Below, one piece after another: positions 26,564-35,723 of a stretch of DNA of 64,000 nucleotides. The DNA comes from Oscillospiraceae bacterium (lineage in GTDB: Bacteria; Bacillota; Clostridia; Oscillospirales; CAG-382): positions 1 to 64,000 of the forward strand of contig SVTM01000009.1 in assembly GCA_015063785.1 (NCBI GenBank). Direction: 5' to 3'. Every line of letters starts with the position of its first letter. Position 1 is the first letter of the stretch. Under the pieces are notes generated by a model. The model did no database searches. It had not been told where the DNA came from and saw only the letters and a list, made by a program, of their open reading frames with translations. The position numbers and the translations under genes were made by a program.

Positions 26564-27766
26564 TTATATTTCAAACAAATGCAATTCTTCAAACAAAGCC
26601 CTTTGTTTTTTTGCTGTGCCAACCACTTTGGTCAGAGATTTCCTTGGTCGAAGCCCTAAAACACTGCGAACAAAATACCGAATCGGAAGATATACCCAAA
26701 ATATGGGCAACAAAAGTTTAACCCGTTTAACAAATGGAAAACTTCTATAAACCCGTCTGTTTATCTTGCGAACAAATGAAATTGCCGAAGACTTATTGTC
26801 TCCCATAGATTTTTCATCTGTAAATAAACTTCCCATTGCCGCAGTGTTAGCGCTCCCCATATTTCCGCCGCTAAAAACTGAATCCATGAATAACTCACAA
26901 GTGTGTTCGTCAACACTATTGCACCAAAGACAACAAGCAGGATCCAATCCCAAATATTGCACACAGGTTTTAGCGGAAACTTCGGCAAACGTTAATAGTC
27001 CGCATTGCTTCAAGACAGGACACACATCGTCTGCAAAACGAGATCCTTCTGTTGCCACAAAAACCATCCAGTCACATAACTGACGCAGTCCAATTCCACC
27101 TTCGAACATATGCCTTACCATATGCAGAAGAAGCGAGAGCGCTTGATTCGATCTGTTCAGAACAGGAAATTCATACCCACACATTGTGCCTGTTTCAATA
27201 TGATCAAGGAATTTTTCGGTGGCTTCTTTGGCAAGCTTTCCGCCCGGGGTATCCGGAAAGCTTGTTACCTGTTCATGGAGTTCGATCAAAACTCCGGATT
27301 TTGTAAAGCCGCTGTGGAAATCGTGATTGTCGTCAGACATTGCATAGCCTTCCTGCAAAAGAAGTGCTTTGGCAGCATTCATATCGGAATTTCTGACAAG
27401 AAGATCTATATCCCCAAGCGCCCGAAGCTCCGGTTGCGGATAATATCGGGCAGAGCTGCTACCTTTTAAGACAGCAACGGGGATGTTGGCTTGCTTAAAT
27501 ATACGAACCACATCTCTCTGAGCAATCAATAGGCGCTCGTTTTGAAACATGCTGGCTGTCACGTGGTTTTTCCACTGTTGACATATTTCACCCGGTATGG
27601 ATATTTCCGCCCGTCTTGCACCGTCGTATACAAAGCTTGCTACACCTTGTTCTTTGGCGATTTTTGCGATTTGATGCCAATCAAACGATGTGTCTGTTGT
27701 ACAGGATGTATTCCACAATGCAGTTTGTAAAAAAAACAGTATCTTATCGTTTGTTTCAACATTCAT
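26564..27766 (-). CDS. Nucleotidyltransferase family protein (NTP_transf_5 type)
   Basis: A 400-residue cytoplasmic protein. Central motifs PVAVLKGSS, then PELRALGDIDLLVR with the two metal-binding Asp residues (about 115-140), then LIELHEQV identify the uncharacterised nucleotidyltransferase family found in polysaccharide and RiPP clusters, including some lasso-peptide clusters that also hold HPr-kinase-like and PqqD proteins. Both of those partners are present in this locus. The C-terminal part is helical and ends with a basic stretch. It is the last gene of the long minus-strand unit and overlaps the acyltransferase by 11 nt. The nucleotide-acceptor substrate is unknown. Confidence 0.75.
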   Translation of the reverse strand: MNVETNDKILFFLQTALWNTSCTTDTSFDWHQIAKIAKEQGVASFVYDGARRAEISIPGEICQQWKNHVTASMFQNERLLIAQRDVVRIFKQANIPVAVLKGSSSARYYPQPELRALGDIDLLVRNSDMNAAKALLLQEGYAMSDDNHDFHSGFTKSGVLIELHEQVTSFPDTPGGKLAKEATEKFLDHIETGTMCGYEFPVLNRSNQALSLLLHMVRHMFEGGIGLRQLCDWMVFVATEGSRFADDVCPVLKQCGLLTFAEVSAKTCVQYLGLDPACCLWCNSVDEHTCELFMDSVFSGGNMGSANTAAMGSLFTDEKSMGDNKSSAISFVRKINRRVYRSFPFVKRVKLLLPIFWVYLPIRYFVRSVLGLRPRKSLTKVVGTAKKQRALFEELHLFEI

Positions 27767-28367
27767 GGTTTATCTCCGCCATCATACTAATGTCGTCATC
27801 AGGATTTAAAAATTTTACTACCCGTGCTGGATTACCTGCCACAACCGAATATGGTGGAACATCTTTAGTAACAACCGAACACTTTGCCACAATAGATCCC
27901 TTACCTATAGTTATTCCTTTCAAAATAGACGAATACTGTCCAATCCAAACATTGTCCTCAATGATAATAGGATCCCTTTTAGCCCATTTCCAACTCCAAT
28001 TATCGTTATCAAAGCCATTTCTGCTCATACGCTCTCTTGCTTTTGGTTCTGTGGGGTGATTATTATTGTCATAAATAACGACATCATTTGAAATTATTAC
28101 ACAGTCGCCTATGACAATGCTTTCAGCCGCTCCAATAACAGATTTTTCCCCAAGATAAAAATGTTCACCAATATGTATCATACCGTTAACGTCAACCAAA
28201 AGTGTCCCATAAATATTGGCATTTGAACCAATCACGATTCTGTTTTTTTCTTTAGTCCTATTAAGACATCGGGCAGAAGAAAAAACCACAACATTTTGTC
28301 CTATTATAGCGTTTCGTGAAAATAAATATTTGGCTCGTATACGTTTCATTAATCTTGTAAAAATCAA
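27756..28367 (-). CDS. Left-handed beta-helix acyltransferase (maltose/serine O-acetyltransferase type)
   Basis: A 203-residue hexapeptide-repeat protein. Repeats such as IVIGSNANIYG, MIHIGEHFYLG, IVIGDCVII and PIIIEDNVWIGQYSSILKGITIGKGSIVAKCSVVTKDVPPYSVVAGNPARVV build the helix; the ending VVAGNPARVV is diagnostic for O-acetyltransferases (positions about 155-190). I place the start at a TTG at 28367, 8 nt after AGGAGG, because the upstream ATG has no site. It probably acetylates a sugar of the exported glycan. It overlaps the nucleotidyltransferase. Confidence 0.85.
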   Translation of the reverse strand: MIFTRLMKRIRAKYLFSRNAIIGQNVVVFSSARCLNRTKEKNRIVIGSNANIYGTLLVDVNGMIHIGEHFYLGEKSVIGAAESIVIGDCVIISNDVVIYDNNNHPTEPKARERMSRNGFDNDNWSWKWAKRDPIIIEDNVWIGQYSSILKGITIGKGSIVAKCSVVTKDVPPYSVVAGNPARVVKFLNPDDDISMMAEINHEC

Positions 28368-28445
28368 AAAAACAACCTCCTGAATTATACTGTCAAAGCA
28401 ACACAATTGGCATCTTTCAACATAATGTTGAATTGATACGTAATA

Positions 28446-29987
28446 TTATTTGTTACAGTTTCGGAATATGCTTTTTGTAATAACATTCCTGATTTTTCCT
28501 AACAAACGCTTTGATTCTTGCCGATATATTAATGAAAGCACAAGAATCCCACTCAATCCTGCCAAGAAGGCGGTAAATACCGCAAATATTATCCATGTAA
28601 AATATGTATCGATGATAATATGCTTTTGAATAATCCCCAAAAGCATACTTATTCCCACAACTACGCACGATGATCCGAAAATGCCTTTATAGGTAAAATG
28701 CGAATCAAACTGTAGAATGTGACGATGGTTGAAGTGTATGAAATCAATCATTCTATATATTGTAGCAATAATTCGCCCAAGAATCAACCCTTCCATTCCG
28801 CCGAAATACATACCAACCACAGATAAAGCAACAGTAAACAACGCTTCGATTATGCTAGCTTTTTGTATTTCTTTGAATTTGCCAGCAGCAACAATAATAA
28901 TTGACTGCTGTATTCTTATCGTCCAAACAGCTCCAAGAACAGTAAACAAATGACACAGTGTGGGTTTCGCATACTGAATCCCTTCGAACACGCCGGAATA
29001 GATTGTCATGAACGGCATATACAACACTGACACACATGAGAATATTATTGTCCAAAAGACTTGAAACAGGAACTCGAACTCACGATAAACGCAACGAAGA
29101 TGATCCTTATCCTGTCTGACAATCAAATCTCCAAAGCTAGCAGAAACTCCATTGCAGACGGTGTTCGAAATCATGATAACCGCATTAAGTACTAGATTAT
29201 AAGTTGTGAACACACTGATTTCAGTCATTTCCGTCTTGGAAAATGTCAGTATAAATATCCCAGAATTCATAATTACCATCGAAAGTATTTGTTGAATAAA
29301 AACCTCTCGCTGATTGTGGAATTCATACACAGAATACTTTATATTATAACGAAAAAATGGAAATTTTTTTCTTGTAATATAATAATATCCAAGCGCTCGA
29401 AACAAATAGGCAGAGGTGGCCAATAATACTGTTATCAAAATATGAAGTCTGAAATATGAACATATTATGATAGTCAAAGAAAACAAACAAGTGCTTATAG
29501 AATTGATTAACACAATATATCGGTTATTTTGCGTAGCACTCAGCAGTACCTTGTACTTTCCAATAAACAACAACTGCGTTGCCCCATTCAAACCGATCAA
29601 ACAAAACAGGATAGATACCATCCAATGCGGATATTGAACTTCTGCGGTTAGGCTAGGATAAATCACAGATACAGCCAAAACAAGCAGAACAAACGCAATG
29701 CCCATTTTGAAATATAATCGCTTGGCTGAATACAGTATTCTGTTAACACAATCGATGTTATTTTCAGCCAGCGGTTGGTACAATGCAAAAATTGCGGCGC
29801 CTGACAACCCTGCTTCAATCAAAGTAAAATATTGAATCAACTGTTGTAGTGACGTAATCAAGCCGTTAGCTTCTGAGCCATAGTTGACAATAATAGCGTT
29901 CGGCAAAAAAAATCCGACCAAGGCTACAACTATTTCAGAAAACAATGCAATCGCTGTATTGTTCAAACTGTTCTTTCGTCTACTCAT
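28446..29987 (-). CDS. Polysaccharide flippase (Wzx-like, MOP superfamily)
   Basis: A 513-residue membrane protein with about 12-14 predicted helices. It begins with a short basic segment (MSRRKNSLNN), then a first helix with VVALVGFFLPNAIIVNYGSEANGL-type sequence and the family's G-x-x-x-x-L-x-Q-x-x-x-Y-x-x-L pattern. Wzx flips lipid-linked repeat units across the membrane for Wzy to polymerise. It lies directly after the wzy-like gene, 46 nt apart, in the glycan unit. Base composition is noticeably more A/T-rich than the flanking housekeeping genes, common for Wzx and consistent with transfer. Confidence 0.82.
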   Translation of the reverse strand: MSRRKNSLNNTAIALFSEIVVALVGFFLPNAIIVNYGSEANGLITSLQQLIQYFTLIEAGLSGAAIFALYQPLAENNIDCVNRILYSAKRLYFKMGIAFVLLVLAVSVIYPSLTAEVQYPHWMVSILFCLIGLNGATQLLFIGKYKVLLSATQNNRYIVLINSISTCLFSLTIIICSYFRLHILITVLLATSAYLFRALGYYYITRKKFPFFRYNIKYSVYEFHNQREVFIQQILSMVIMNSGIFILTFSKTEMTEISVFTTYNLVLNAVIMISNTVCNGVSASFGDLIVRQDKDHLRCVYREFEFLFQVFWTIIFSCVSVLYMPFMTIYSGVFEGIQYAKPTLCHLFTVLGAVWTIRIQQSIIIVAAGKFKEIQKASIIEALFTVALSVVGMYFGGMEGLILGRIIATIYRMIDFIHFNHRHILQFDSHFTYKGIFGSSCVVVGISMLLGIIQKHIIIDTYFTWIIFAVFTAFLAGLSGILVLSLIYRQESKRLLGKIRNVITKSIFRNCNK

Positions 29988-30033
29988 CCTTTAATTTGCT
30001 CCAAATCACCATTAAGAGTAACTCCTAACCAAT

Positions 30034-31314
30034 TCAAATCACTGTCAGCAATGCTGCGCAAAACCACAAATAGCTATATGTTACATTATCCACCGATATT
30101 AAAGATATCATTATAGTCAACAATCCAAGCGCAAGACTCAAAGTCAATTCTTTCTCGTTCTTACCGCTCAAATGCTTTGATTTATTAATACCTGAAATAG
30201 CAGCAACAACAAAGAGCAAACACAACGCGCCTCCGACAATCAACCCATTTTCGCATACAATAGATAACCAGTTGTTGTGGCAATCCCGAGCAGTACTGGT
30301 ATAGTATCTTGTTTGACCCATACCAATGCCTAACAACGGATTATGATCAAAAAAAATTGTTATTACATCTTTCCAAATAGAAAATCGACCGTATTCATCT
30401 GTCAACCCGGAACGATTATCATACGATGTCAACAAGCTGTTTATCGCATCATGCACAAAATCTGTTACGATAAGCAAAAATATAAGGATAAATACCAATA
30501 CAAGATTGACAAGCTTCATGTAATTGCGAACCCGGATATTGGCAATACGATATCCGGCAACAAGTGTCATTATAAATAGAATTGCAAAACACAAGAGGCC
30601 CATTCGTGAACCGGTTAGCAAAATACAAATTGCTGAAACGCCAATTCCGCACCACTCTTTAACAGTACCATTTCTGTTTATTATTCTTAGAAAACATATG
30701 ATTGAACATAAGGCAAACACACCTATAACTGAATTTGGATCAATCATCGTCCCTCTAAGACGATATATCTGCACGAGCGCGCCATCATAAAAGTTAGAGG
30801 TTAATAGGAAAAGACCGGACGACATTCTGTTCGCAGTTGCTACTCCGGGAATTAACATTCCGGCTTTCAGAAGAATATACGATATAATAAAAACGCTACC
30901 ATACCCAATTCCTGTTGCTACGCAAACATTCGGGACATCTTTCCAAGTTTCCTTGCCGCAACAGTTACAATAAACAAAACAGCACCCCCAAACAATGGTC
31001 AACAAAAGTGCCGCTTTAAGAGCACTATTAGAAGCATTGTTTGCAATATTCACCACAACAACAGCTCCAGACAATACACCGGCCGCCATAAGCCATTTAG
31101 TTGCATGCAACTGATAGCCGCCACGAATAAACATTCTGACAAGCAGTATCAAACAAAAAATCATATACGGTTTAATCGTTGCTCCGGCCACGGATATGCC
31201 GTACATATCCACCGGCATAAGTATCCAGATCAGATGCTCAAAGCTAACTTTTTTCTTTCCGAGCGCAAGGTACGACAACACCCAGGCTAAAATAATCCAT
31301 ATCCAAATTGCCAT
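30034..31314 (-). CDS. O-antigen ligase/polymerase-like membrane protein (Wzy-like)
   Basis: A 426-residue protein with about 11 hydrophobic segments. The Wzy_C/O-antigen ligase region is visible: LLTGSRMGLL in the middle and, after a large extracytoplasmic loop, GRFSIWKDVITIFFDHNPLLGIGMGQ, then CHNNWLSIVCENGLIVGG (the conserved His in the H-N-x-x-L motif). This layout fits polymerisation of undecaprenyl-linked repeats. RBS AAAGGAG lies 6 nt before the ATG. The next gene downstream is the flippase. Confidence 0.82.
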   Translation of the reverse strand: MAIWIWIILAWVLSYLALGKKKVSFEHLIWILMPVDMYGISVAGATIKPYMIFCLILLVRMFIRGGYQLHATKWLMAAGVLSGAVVVVNIANNASNSALKAALLLTIVWGCCFVYCNCCGKETWKDVPNVCVATGIGYGSVFIISYILLKAGMLIPGVATANRMSSGLFLLTSNFYDGALVQIYRLRGTMIDPNSVIGVFALCSIICFLRIINRNGTVKEWCGIGVSAICILLTGSRMGLLCFAILFIMTLVAGYRIANIRVRNYMKLVNLVLVFILIFLLIVTDFVHDAINSLLTSYDNRSGLTDEYGRFSIWKDVITIFFDHNPLLGIGMGQTRYYTSTARDCHNNWLSIVCENGLIVGGALCLLFVVAAISGINKSKHLSGKNEKELTLSLALGLLTIMISLISVDNVTYSYLWFCAALLTVI

Positions 31315-31325
31315 ATTGCACTCCT

Positions 31326-32429
31326 TTAGTTATCTCTACAGTTTTCCTTCGCACGATTTTGAGCAGCCGACAGTGTAAAACGGCAACAAACAGTCTCGTA
31401 TGCCGCTGATGCGATTGTTTCATATTTATTGTTATCGGACACTGCTCGGCTTAATCCTTCCAGTATTCCGTCTGTTGTTGTGTTCTGTAAAAACCATCCG
31501 TTTTCGCCGTGACAAATCAAATCCCGAAGTCCGCCAACAGGCGAAGCAAGAACAGGGATACCGCAGCCCATCGATTCCAAAACGCTATTCGGCATTCCTT
31601 CGGTGTCTGTCGGAAACAACAGGTACTTCCAGCTCTTAATCGTATCGGGAATGCGGTTATGTTCAACCCATCCCAACAAATGAATATATGAATCGGCGTT
31701 AAGCTCTGCGATTCTTTCTCGGCACAACAATTCTTGCTTTCCCGAACCGATGATCTCCATGGAATAATCCTGATGAGTCTTGTGAAATTCATAAAAAGCA
31801 TCTATGCTTTCCATCACATGTTTTCCTGCGGTGAGTCGGCATATCATACCGATTGTCGGTTTTCGGTTTTCAAAAGCAATTTTGTCAGACGGATCGGTAT
31901 ATAAATGAATAATCCGACTATGTTTGTTTCGGATCAATCCTGCCCATTCGCTCAGCACACCCGGACTTTCCACGCACACGCTGTTGGCACGGTTTGCCAT
32001 TCGGGAAATCAGTTTTCCGGATAGCCTTGTTCCTGTACTCGATCTTCCCTCTTTCATCACGTTTCCGTAAAGGAAGTAGTTTACATCCGCTCTCTTGCAC
32101 TTTGCAGCTAAAAAAGGAAACAGCATTTTGTCTCCGATCCAAAAAAACACCGGAACGTCGCGAGAGACAGTGCGAAGAATATGCCAGGACATCTTCAATT
32201 GCAGAAGCAATATATCCAGCAAACGCTTTGCTTTGTTCTTTGCCCGCAAAATATGCCATGTGTGCAGGGTCGCTTTAACATCCGACTCAATCATAAGATT
32301 TCCGCCCACAACGTGTATTTCGTCATAAACGGCAGAAATAACCCGCAGAAATTTACTCAAGGTAACTTCTGCCGACCGATTGGCAGCAATCATTGGATTG
32401 GTTATCACATAACACACGTTGTTTTTCAT
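31326..32429 (-). CDS. Glycosyltransferase family 4
   Basis: A 367-residue GT-B enzyme. The C-terminal nucleotide-sugar domain is clear: IGMICRLTAGKHV near residue 193, then IIGSGKQE, HLLGWVEHNRIPD, and the donor-binding E-x7-E region TEGMPNSVLESMGCGIPVLASPVGG (about 275-300). The N-terminal acceptor domain is less conserved. It probably adds one sugar to the growing repeat unit on the inner membrane face. It lies 11 nt before wzy. Linkage and sugar cannot be predicted. Confidence 0.85.
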   Translation of the reverse strand: MKNNVCYVITNPMIAANRSAEVTLSKFLRVISAVYDEIHVVGGNLMIESDVKATLHTWHILRAKNKAKRLLDILLLQLKMSWHILRTVSRDVPVFFWIGDKMLFPFLAAKCKRADVNYFLYGNVMKEGRSSTGTRLSGKLISRMANRANSVCVESPGVLSEWAGLIRNKHSRIIHLYTDPSDKIAFENRKPTIGMICRLTAGKHVMESIDAFYEFHKTHQDYSMEIIGSGKQELLCRERIAELNADSYIHLLGWVEHNRIPDTIKSWKYLLFPTDTEGMPNSVLESMGCGIPVLASPVGGLRDLICHGENGWFLQNTTTDGILEGLSRAVSDNNKYETIASAAYETVCCRFTLSAAQNRAKENCRDN

Positions 32430-32450
32430 AGTTTACTCCGATTGGTTCAT

Positions 32451-33590
32451 TTATAAGACGTCAAATACCGATCTCAATTTTTGGTTATATTCAGTAACTG
32501 AAGATTGAGCTGCAAAAATGCGCCCGTTTTCCTGAAATACATCTGACCTGTTTATTGTTGACAATACAGCATCAATCGCACTTTGTATATCATTTTCTTT
32601 AAAAACAATACCTGCTCGGCTCACTTCAACAAACTCTTTTGCACCGGCAACGTCACAAGCCACCACCGGAATACCTGCCGCGGCAGCCTCCACACCTGCG
32701 AGTGGAAATCCTTCAAACGACGGTATCATCAACACAGACACAGCTTTTAGCATATCCGGAATATCCTCACGTCTTCCCAAAAGCACTGTCGCGTCTTCAA
32801 GTCCGCATTCTTTGATTTGTTGATTCAATTCATCTCTATATTCCTGTTCTCTGACTTCACCGGCAAACAGCCCAACTGCATCTATGCCAAGCTCACGGAG
32901 TTTTCGGATCACCGCCAAAACAAATGACTGCTGTTTTGAACGTTGAATCAACGCAACATGACCTATTAAAACACGGTTTTCAAGATGCAAACCGTATTGC
33001 ATCCGGACAGAGTCCAAAAAGCGCTGTCCGTTTCCCCCTGCATATCGGCTGTTATCCACAGGATTGTACAATACCTCTAACTTGGTGACAGCGGATGATG
33101 CGGCGATTTGCCCTCCAACGCAGTTAGATACTGCCATTACACGTTTCACGGCACGCCATTTGCTGCATACATTCAGCAGTTTTTTTGTCGGACCATCCAA
33201 GAATATATGGTGCAGATGCCATACAACAGGTTTGTGTTTCAGCGTCCCACATACTGCGCTCCATGGCAAAGCAGCAGGTCCGGGTGCATACAGGATGTCG
33301 GGCTTGTGTTTTCCGATCGCACGCAGAGACCGCATGATACATTTTGCTGACATCCAGGCATAGAGCAAATATGCTTTAATTCCTTTAACACCTGTCGGCA
33401 AATTCATATTGCCAAGCAGTATATAAGGTATTTGTCTTTTATCAAGTTCATCGGACAAAAGCCCTTTTTCGGGGATAAGGCACAGAAAGTCATATCGGTC
33501 TTGAAGCAGATCCATAACCATCAGCGTCATCTTCTGACCGCCGGAAACTGTTGAGAGTGTCTCCCAAACAAGTATTTTCTTTTTAGGCAC
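32451..33590 (-). CDS. Glycosyltransferase family 4
   Basis: A 379-residue GT-B enzyme. An N-terminal SGGQK-type acceptor-domain glycine loop at about residue 16, IGHVALIQRSKQQ near 220, and the donor-domain pattern SFEGFPLAGVEAAAAGIPVVACDVAG (about 300-325) give a confident family call. The gene overlaps the phosphodiesterase-fold gene by 8 nt and is followed 21 nt later by another GT4, so the two probably build consecutive sugars of the repeat. Confidence 0.87.
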   Translation of the reverse strand: MPKKKILVWETLSTVSGGQKMTLMVMDLLQDRYDFLCLIPEKGLLSDELDKRQIPYILLGNMNLPTGVKGIKAYLLYAWMSAKCIMRSLRAIGKHKPDILYAPGPAALPWSAVCGTLKHKPVVWHLHHIFLDGPTKKLLNVCSKWRAVKRVMAVSNCVGGQIAASSAVTKLEVLYNPVDNSRYAGGNGQRFLDSVRMQYGLHLENRVLIGHVALIQRSKQQSFVLAVIRKLRELGIDAVGLFAGEVREQEYRDELNQQIKECGLEDATVLLGRREDIPDMLKAVSVLMIPSFEGFPLAGVEAAAAGIPVVACDVAGAKEFVEVSRAGIVFKENDIQSAIDAVLSTINRSDVFQENGRIFAAQSSVTEYNQKLRSVFDVL

Positions 33591-35034
33591 CTATTTCACT
33601 CCCTACAAGTTGAAGAATCAAATCAAATATATCCGTCATTTCATATTGCTCTTTCACTAACTGAATGTTGGCACCGGAAATAATAGCAGTACGCCATCTA
33701 TGACCACCGGAAGACACCATGTGCATGGTACCGGACTTATCGAAGATTTTTTCTCCAAGCTCCCACTCGCCGCCATATCGTTCGTCCATCTGAAAGATGA
33801 TCTCAGGATATTTGTCCAAATGCTTTCCGTGATAGAATGTATTTGTGCGGACGATCCATTCAAACAGGGGTTTGTCCTCGCCATCAACAAGTATAGGACG
33901 TAAATATTCAATAATTTTGTCCGCTAAAGCATCCTTATCTTCAACACTGTCATTGATTCGGATTCCTCCATAACTGTAATTTTTGACAGCAGAGAGATCA
34001 CTCATATATGCCTGTGTGTGATCCCAATCAAAGTCTTTACCTGATGCAAAAACACTTTTCCATACAGGAAAACGCTTTGCCATTCTGACCGCCCATGAAG
34101 GCAAGCCTATGGTTTTTATGGTTTTCATTGCTGCTGACTTGATCAATCGTTTAGCTGTTTTTTTGACAGAGGTTTTCTTGGCGTTTCCTTCTTTCGGTGT
34201 CAAAAATCCGCCGCGGCGAAGCAGCTCGTTGATTCGAACCGTACATACGGGACGGGCTCCGTGACCGTGGTCGCTGACAATCAGCAAAGGAGTATTGGGG
34301 AATCGTTCTCTGACAGAACCAATATACCTGTCCATACGGATATACATATCCCGAATCGTATTCTCAAACGGATTAGAACCGGGATATAACGGATGTGTGG
34401 GATCGCAGTATTTCCAAAACTCATGTTGTATACCATCAGTTGTGGAAAAATAAGCAAAGAGAACATCTGCATCTTCGTTTTTCAACGCAAGGTCGGTCAG
34501 TCGGATTTCCTCCTCCGCTTTGGCAAAAAACTCATCACGAAGCGTGCCCAACGATTGTTCTGCTGTAAACTTGCTTTCTGTTCCAAGGATATCAATATTC
34601 GGAGAATATAAATCCTTTTTTTCTTCCGGATATACATAAATTTGACCGTCCAAAGGTCTTGTGATCATCAAACCGTTGATTTGCCAACCACGCTTGATAT
34701 TCATCGGAAGAAGGACTGCACATGTAAGTCCACGACTGTTCAGCACATCCCAAAATGTTTTTCCGTGAAATACCGAATCATCAAACGTAAGCGGTTTATA
34801 TGTGTTTTCCTTAGCTCCGAGATTGACAAAATTCAGAATACCATGCTCAGACGGGTCTTGACCTGTATAAATTGTTGACCAGGCAGGAGTGGTGTCTGCA
34901 GGAAAAACAGATCTGAGTTTAGGAAAACCGGATTCCTGCATCATTCCGTAAAGATTTGGCAGACTTTCTTTATATTTCAGAACAACATCCCGATCCATGC
35001 CGTCTATACCAAGGATAATCAATTTACCTACCAT
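33583..35034 (-). CDS. Alkaline-phosphatase-superfamily enzyme (type I phosphodiesterase fold)
   Basis: A soluble 483-residue protein. Motifs are ILGIDGMDRDV with the metal-binding Asp, the nucleophile region FPADTTPAWSTIYTG with Thr as candidate nucleophile, PSEHGI, ISTTDGIQHEFW-like aspartate/histidine residues and LIVSDHGHGARP; a C-terminal SSGGHR supplies a further His. No signal peptide or membrane helix is present, so it acts in the cytoplasm rather than on the exported polymer. The start is the ATG at 35034 behind GAGGA; a GTG six codons earlier overlaps the preceding stop (GTGA). It is tightly coupled to the upstream kinase gene, which suggests that both act on one phosphorylated precursor. 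Confidence 0.78.
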   Translation of the reverse strand: MVGKLIILGIDGMDRDVVLKYKESLPNLYGMMQESGFPKLRSVFPADTTPAWSTIYTGQDPSEHGILNFVNLGAKENTYKPLTFDDSVFHGKTFWDVLNSRGLTCAVLLPMNIKRGWQINGLMITRPLDGQIYVYPEEKKDLYSPNIDILGTESKFTAEQSLGTLRDEFFAKAEEEIRLTDLALKNEDADVLFAYFSTTDGIQHEFWKYCDPTHPLYPGSNPFENTIRDMYIRMDRYIGSVRERFPNTPLLIVSDHGHGARPVCTVRINELLRRGGFLTPKEGNAKKTSVKKTAKRLIKSAAMKTIKTIGLPSWAVRMAKRFPVWKSVFASGKDFDWDHTQAYMSDLSAVKNYSYGGIRINDSVEDKDALADKIIEYLRPILVDGEDKPLFEWIVRTNTFYHGKHLDKYPEIIFQMDERYGGEWELGEKIFDKSGTMHMVSSGGHRWRTAIISGANIQLVKEQYEMTDIFDLILQLVGSEIGA

Positions 35035-35048
35035 TCTGTATTCCTCAA

Positions 35049-35723
35049 TCACTGCTTACATTCTTTAACACAGTTCATAACTGCATCTACCACTTCGCGA
35101 GTCATATTCTCCAATTCCTGATTACCGGATATGATAGTTGCGCCGTACAAGTCCGCAACTTTATCATAAAGAGGTTCGCGGATTTCGAGATACAGCGGAT
35201 CCGGAATATCATCCTTTCTGGAACAGCAGACATCCACAGGAGTCTTGATGTAAACAAGAAGATCCGGCTTTGGTGCCCGTTTCCACTTATGTTCCATCGT
35301 ATCTTTTATATAATCCTCGCCAAGACCAAGGTTTGTCGCATAAGTCACAACGTTGTCATATACATAACGATCCACAAGAAGTGTAGTGCCAAAAAGGCGT
35401 TTTAATGTGATGGAAAAGAATATCTGCAATTTGAATTCCATTGTTGTCAGTGCAGAAAAAACCCGATACACACCTTTTTTCTTCGATTGCTTCCGCATTT
35501 TTTCCAGATAGGCTTTATAATCGCCTCCGTACGGATCACTTTCGTGTTTCATCAGCAACTTTTTGCCCAGGTGTATTATCGGGCGCAGATACTTGATAAC
35601 ATAAGCTGCTCTGACAACTTCTACACGATACCCGGCGTCTTTAAGATGCTGATATGCATATTCAATACTTGTTGATTTTCCGGATCCGTCAAGACCCATA
35701 AAACAAATCATTTTTGGTTTCAT
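35049..35723 (-). CDS. Thymidylate-kinase-like P-loop kinase
   Basis: A 224-residue kinase with Walker A GLDGSGKST at residue 10-18, the LID and substrate region LLVDRYVYDNVV near 120, and PKPDLLVYIKTPVDVCCSRK near 155, where dTMP kinases have the D-L-x-x-x-L-D/x-x-P-x-x-x-x-x-R segment. It is longer than a typical Tmk in its central insert (GGDYKAYLEKMRKQSKKK). Such kinases in glycan clusters are probably not housekeeping Tmk but phosphorylate another small molecule. It overlaps the upstream GT4 by 4 nt (ATGA-type) and the phosphodiesterase-fold gene immediately follows. Confidence 0.7.
   Translation of the reverse strand: MKPKMICFMGLDGSGKSTSIEYAYQHLKDAGYRVEVVRAAYVIKYLRPIIHLGKKLLMKHESDPYGGDYKAYLEKMRKQSKKKGVYRVFSALTTMEFKLQIFFSITLKRLFGTTLLVDRYVYDNVVTYATNLGLGEDYIKDTMEHKWKRAPKPDLLVYIKTPVDVCCSRKDDIPDPLYLEIREPLYDKVADLYGATIISGNQELENMTREVVDAVMNCVKECKQ

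Noticed and set aside
35049-35723. Housekeeping thymidylate kinase (tmk)
   Set aside because: The P-loop and general layout fit, but the context is a glycan unit, the central insert is unusual and the usual tmk neighbours are absent, so I give no gene symbol.
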